From positions 930,001-994,000 of the forward strand of contig JVKJ01000005.1 in the NCBI GenBank assembly GCA_001054945.1: 64,000 bases of DNA, read 5' to 3'. Origin of the DNA: Corynebacterium falsenii. Lineage in GTDB: Bacteria; Actinomycetota; Actinomycetes; Mycobacteriales; Mycobacteriaceae. The notes under the pieces were generated by a model, which worked only from the letters and a program-made list of their open reading frames with translations, ran no database searches and was not told the DNA's origin. Each line of letters opens with the position of its first letter. The first letter of the stretch is position 1. Below are positions 60,619-64,000 of the stretch, in pieces. Both the position numbers and the translations under genes were made by a program.

Positions 60619-62361
60619 CTAGGACGTCGACTTCCTCCGGCGGCGGCGCTTCCGCGGCGGGGGCAACTGCCCCTTGGCGCGGAGCTCGGCCACGTGCGCG
60701 GCCAGGGCGTCCACGAGTTCGGGTACTCCGGCAACCTCTGGCATGACGTCCACTCGGAGCCCGTGTTCCTCGGCGGTTTGCTTGGCCATCGGGCCGATGC
60801 AGGCGATGATTGTCCGAGAGTGCGGCTTGCCCGCGATGCCCACGAGGTTCTTCACGGTAGAGGAGCTGGTGAAGCACACCGCGTCGAACCCGCCCGTCTT
60901 GATCATGTCGCGGATCTCGGGGCTCGGCGGGGCGGCGCGCACAGTGCGGTAGGCCACCACGTCCTCGACTTCCCAGCCCAGGTCAATGAGGCCGTCGACC
61001 AGCACGTCCGTGGCGATGTCCGCCCGTGGAAGCAGCACCCGATCAACCATGTCAAGGTCGGGGTCATACGGCGGAAAGACATTAACCAGCCCAGAAGCGT
61101 TGCGCTCCGTCTTCTTCGGCAGTAGCTCCGGGGTGATGCCCAGCTCGCGGACCGATTGCGCAGTCTTTTCTCCGACCGCAGCGACGCGCACGCCCGCCAG
61201 AGCTCGCGCGTCCAGCCCGAACTCCCGAAGTTTGTCCCATGTGGCCTTCACGGCATTGACGGAAGTGAACACAATCCAGTGGTAACGGCCGTCCACCAGC
61301 CCCTTAATGGCCCGCTCCATTTGCGCCGGGGTGCGGGGCGGTTCCACGGAGATGGTCGGCACCTCCATCGGGATTGCCCCATGAGAGGCCAAGCGCGCGC
61401 TCATCGGCCCGGCCTGGCTCTTCGCCCGTGGCACGAGCACGGTCCACCCGTACAGGGAGCGGTTCTCCCACCAGGAGTACTTGTTGCGATTGCCCACCTG
61501 GTTTCCGATTGTCACCAGCAGCTCCGGGGGCAACTCGCCGTCTTTGGCTGCCGGGCCGGAGGCAGCGGCAATGGACTTCAAGGTGTCCAAGGTGACGTCA
61601 TAGCTGCGTTGCTTGCGGGTAGTGCCGTGCAGCGTCACCGTCGCCGGGGTGCTCCCCGGCACGTCCCGGGCCTTCAGCTCAGCAGCGATGGACTGCAAAT
61701 CGCCGGGGGTGGCGGTGAGGATCAGGGGCAGACCGGCAGCGGCAAGCTGGTCCCAGTCTGCATCCTCGCGGATATCCGCCTCGGTCACGGACGGCCCCAC
61801 TCCGATCCCTGTGAACGCGGGCACTGCCACGGCGTCCGTCATGCCGGGAATGACCTGGAATTCCACCCCGAGCTCCTCAACCTCCCGCAGCTCATCCAGC
61901 ACGTGGGATTGGCTCAGGGGATTGCCCGCGACGAGGCGGATGGCGTCCCGACCCGTGGCGATGCACTCGGCCATCTGCTGGGCGACCACCTTGGGGGACG
62001 TTGCGGTCTTCTGGTTGGCGTCTTGCTCGCTGAGCTCAAAACCTGCCACGGTGACCAGCGTGATCTCCGCGGCTGTCGGGGGTTCTGGGCGCGGTGGCTT
62101 GCGGCGCGCACCGGCCTCCTTGGCCTCTGCGACGAGTGCCTCCCAGTGCGCCTGCGCGGCATCCAGCTTGTCCTGGGGCACGGGAACATTGGTGCCCACG
62201 AGGTCGCGAACGCCCTGCAGGACATTGGGATCCACCCACGCGTGCGCAGTATTTTCCAGCACCTCGCGGGCACGAACCGTCAGCAGGTCCGGGTTCCCGG
62301 GGCCCGCACCAACGAAGAGGACACGGCCTGGCCCGACCTGGGCATTTCCGGCGATTGTCAT
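60619..62361 (-). CDS. hemD: Uroporphyrinogen-III synthase with SUMT-like N-terminal domain
   Basis: The 580-residue fusion has an N-terminal domain like uroporphyrinogen-III C-methyltransferase (about 12-270; GAGPGNPDLLT at 18-28) and a C-terminal uroporphyrinogen-III synthase (about 295-555; VLVPRAKSQAG and CFTSSSTVKNLV). A basic tail of Lys/Arg follows. In the first domain the usual GGDPxxFGRG is replaced by AGNPLSQSH (145-153), as in the actinobacterial family (Rv0511), so methyltransferase activity is doubtful; the synthase part looks intact. The start is the ATG at 62361, with GGAAAG eight bases before it. Confidence 0.9.
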   Translation of the reverse strand: MTIAGNAQVGPGRVLFVGAGPGNPDLLTVRAREVLENTAHAWVDPNVLQGVRDLVGTNVPVPQDKLDAAQAHWEALVAEAKEAGARRKPPRPEPPTAAEITLVTVAGFELSEQDANQKTATSPKVVAQQMAECIATGRDAIRLVAGNPLSQSHVLDELREVEELGVEFQVIPGMTDAVAVPAFTGIGVGPSVTEADIREDADWDQLAAAGLPLILTATPGDLQSIAAELKARDVPGSTPATVTLHGTTRKQRSYDVTLDTLKSIAAASGPAAKDGELPPELLVTIGNQVGNRNKYSWWENRSLYGWTVLVPRAKSQAGPMSARLASHGAIPMEVPTISVEPPRTPAQMERAIKGLVDGRYHWIVFTSVNAVKATWDKLREFGLDARALAGVRVAAVGEKTAQSVRELGITPELLPKKTERNASGLVNVFPPYDPDLDMVDRVLLPRADIATDVLVDGLIDLGWEVEDVVAYRTVRAAPPSPEIRDMIKTGGFDAVCFTSSSTVKNLVGIAGKPHSRTIIACIGPMAKQTAEEHGLRVDVMPEVAGVPELVDALAAHVAELRAKGQLPPPRKRRRRRKSTS

Positions 62362-62458
62362 AATGGCACTTTCCATCATTGTGAGTAGTGGTGACAGGTT
62401 TTTGGGGTGAGGGGAGCGGATTCGCTCGACCCCCTCTGCGTGGCGCGGTCAGGCCATG

Positions 62459-63415
62459 TCAGGCCATGATGTCGGCGGCGCCTGCGGTAAGTAACGCTCT
62501 GCCAACCGATCTGCCTGCGCTCTCTGCATCGCTATGCCATCGTTCCCGCAGGTCTATCGGCACAGTGATCGTCTCTTCCACCCGGCGCGATCCATCCAGC
62601 GCATAGGCACCGCCGGTGAGTGTGAGGGTGTGCTGTCCCTCCGAGTCCTCTTCAAGGGTGGAGTACGCGGCGACGGGCGCGGTGCAGCCAGCTTCTAGGG
62701 TGCTCAGAACCGCGCGCTCCGCCACGGCTCGAGCATGGGATGGCACGTGGTCCAAGTGCTTCACCGCGTTCCACGCCGCCTCGTCATCGGCACGTACTTC
62801 CACACTCAGTGCTCCTTGTGCCGGGGCGGGCTTAATGAGTTGCGGGTCGATGGACTCGGCAGCGCGATCCAATTCGCCAATGCGTTCCAGGCCGGCACGG
62901 GCCAGGATCACGGCGTCCAGGTCCTGGCCGACACGGCTCATGCGTGTGCCCACATTTCCGCGGAGGGGAAGAATCTCCAGGTCGGAGCGCACGGCCTTCA
63001 GCTGGGAGACACGCCGGGGCGCGGAGGTCCCAACCTTGGCACCGGAGGGGAGCTCCTGGAGGGACTGATTATCCACGCTGATGAGCACCTCTCGCGGGTC
63101 CACCCTCTCCGGCACGACTGTCCGGAAGCGGGTATCCGGAGCGGTAGGCAAATCCTTGAAGGAGTGGACGGCGATATCGCATTCCCCGTTTGCCAGCGCG
63201 GTTCGCAGGGTCTCCGTGAACACGCCGACTCCAATGTTCGCCACGGGAGTCTGGGCCTTCTGCGAGGCATCGCCGGGGGTATGCACAAAATGCAGCTCTG
63301 CGCGGGCACCGCTGTCCAATACTCCATCGCGGACGTGCCCCGCCTGAGTGGAAGCCAGCGTGGACCCGCGGGTGCCGATCAGCAGAACGCGCTGGTTGTC
63401 GCCGCTGTGAGTCAT
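62459..63415 (-). CDS. hemC: Porphobilinogen deaminase (hydroxymethylbilane synthase)
   Basis: HemC joins four porphobilinogens to hydroxymethylbilane. The 318-residue enzyme has the catalytic Asp88 (HSFKDLP), the Arg-rich GTSAPRRVSQL and LPLRGNVGTR, and the Cys244 (EAGCTAPV) that binds the dipyrromethane cofactor. Its ATG overlaps the hemA stop by four bases (ATGA), so hemA-hemC are coupled. It is 97 bp upstream of hemD; that gap has no gene. Confidence 0.97.
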   Translation of the reverse strand: MTHSGDNQRVLLIGTRGSTLASTQAGHVRDGVLDSGARAELHFVHTPGDASQKAQTPVANIGVGVFTETLRTALANGECDIAVHSFKDLPTAPDTRFRTVVPERVDPREVLISVDNQSLQELPSGAKVGTSAPRRVSQLKAVRSDLEILPLRGNVGTRMSRVGQDLDAVILARAGLERIGELDRAAESIDPQLIKPAPAQGALSVEVRADDEAAWNAVKHLDHVPSHARAVAERAVLSTLEAGCTAPVAAYSTLEEDSEGQHTLTLTGGAYALDGSRRVEETITVPIDLRERWHSDAESAGRSVGRALLTAGAADIMA

Positions 63416-64000
63416 GCCTTCTCCCCGGGGGTAGATTCCTGGTCCTTGCGAGATACGTTTCGAGCTTGTCGGCCGGTAATTTCGGACGACGTCTGCCCGT
63501 TTTTCAGGGCCGCCCCGCCCGTGACACCGCTGGGTTCAGCCACTGATTCCACGATGCCGGTGGGCAGGTTAAACAGGGCCGCCAGTGCGTCCGGATAGCT
63601 CACGGACTGCCCGCCAGCGGACAACTTTTTCGCCTGCACAGTCGGGGTGTGCAGCATCCGATCCACCAGTCGGCGCATGGACTTCTCCACGGCCGCGTGG
63701 TGCTCCTCGGACATTCCCTGGACGTGCCTATCCAGGTACTGCAGCTCCTCTGCCATCAGGTCGCTCGCACGCTTACGCAGCGCCTTGACCGTCGGCACCA
63801 CTGCCTGCGCGCGCTGTTGCTCGAGGAAGGCCTCGAGTTCTTCCGCCACGATGTCGCGGGCAGGGTCCACGTCGCGGGCGTTGTCGTCCGCCTTCGTGGT
63901 GAGTTCTTCGATGTTCAGGAGGTGGACGCCATCGATGTCCGCCGTGCTGGATTCGATGTCGCGTGGCATCGATAGATCCACCAGCGCCACCGGCGCCGGC
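63412..64000 (-). CDS. hemA: Glutamyl-tRNA reductase, C-terminal part (partial)
   Basis: HemA reduces glutamyl-tRNA to glutamate-1-semialdehyde for HemL. Only the C-terminal part lies in the window; the frame runs off the end at 64000. The readable part holds the VALVDLSMPRDIE segment of the catalytic/NADPH domain, then the dimerisation helices (RASDLMAEELQYLDRH, HTPTVQAKKL). A 50-residue Ser/Gln/Thr-rich tail follows. The hemC start overlaps its stop. Gene order hemA-hemC-hemD-hemB is the standard actinobacterial heme cluster. Confidence 0.93.
   Translation of the reverse strand, partial: PAPVALVDLSMPRDIESSTADIDGVHLLNIEELTTKADDNARDVDPARDIVAEELEAFLEQQRAQAVVPTVKALRKRASDLMAEELQYLDRHVQGMSEEHHAAVEKSMRRLVDRMLHTPTVQAKKLSAGGQSVSYPDALAALFNLPTGIVESVAEPSGVTGGAALKNGQTSSEITGRQARNVSRKDQESTPGEKA

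Noticed and set aside
62449..62468. Tandem repeat TCAGGCCATG x2 at the hemC stop codon
   Set aside because: Only two 10-bp copies; probably a small local duplication at the end of the gene without functional signal.

Overview
The window is a high-GC actinobacterial chromosome segment, almost certainly from a Corynebacterium (mycolate-producing Actinobacteria). The evidence is the RpoB, RpoC, EF-Tu and EF-G sequences, the mycobacterial/corynebacterial gene order of the menaquinone, cytochrome c biogenesis and heme genes, a DUF3068 (PorA-family) protein, an LppP/LprE-family lipoprotein and MgtA. The species cannot be fixed from sequence alone. I see no insertion sequence, prophage or CRISPR array. 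Most genes are conserved housekeeping genes, with a few accessory genes set between them.

Layout. (1) 1-3092, plus strand: an Asp23/Gls24 envelope-stress operon with translationally coupled genes, including a short protein with a J-domain-like HPD motif. (2) 3295-18395, minus strand: tuf, fusA, rpsG, rpsL, two surface/membrane proteins of unclear role, rpoC and rpoB, with clear terminators after tuf and rpoC. (3) 18805-23830: a DUF3068 protein, rplL and rplJ with an L10-type leader, a plus-strand lipase, and a Ser/Thr/Glu/Pro-rich surface protein. (4) 24018-27465: a three-gene operon (GMC flavoenzyme, small partner protein, aldehyde dehydrogenase) inserted between rplJL and rplKA. (5) 27614-32664: rplA, rplK, nusG, secE and tRNA-Trp, -Met, -Thr, -Tyr, plus an MFS exporter. 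(6) 32774-45851: the menaquinone region, with a polyprenyl diphosphate synthase, menJ, menG, mgtA, a DUF3592 protein, menD, an enoyl-CoA hydratase, menC, menB, menE and menA. (7) 45910-48731: rmlA, rmlC, rmlB (dTDP-rhamnose for the cell-wall linker). (8) 48780-55063: the system II cytochrome c biogenesis genes ccsB, resB, ccdA, resA, then a phosphoglycerate mutase-like protein and hemL. (9) 55197-64000: a P-type-ATPase-like pseudoenzyme, two membrane proteins, hemB, hemD, hemC and the 3' part of hemA.

How it works together: regions 6, 8 and 9 supply the respiratory chain (menaquinone, c-type cytochromes, heme), and regions 2, 3 and 5 hold the core transcription and translation apparatus. Regions 6 and 7 also supply cell-envelope mannolipid and arabinogalactan-linker precursors.

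The most interesting signals are: (a) a full-length P1B-ATPase-like protein in the heme locus in which every signature catalytic motif is replaced; (b) a symmetric menB/menC divergent start region in which two overlapping -10 hexamers each sit exactly 7 nt from their start codon; (c) thirteen genes whose start codon lies 7 or 8 nt behind a TAnnnT hexamer, pointing to widespread leaderless transcripts; and (d) an over-represented octamer TGGCGTCC/GGACGCCA (21 copies counted by eye, 6 of them intergenic).
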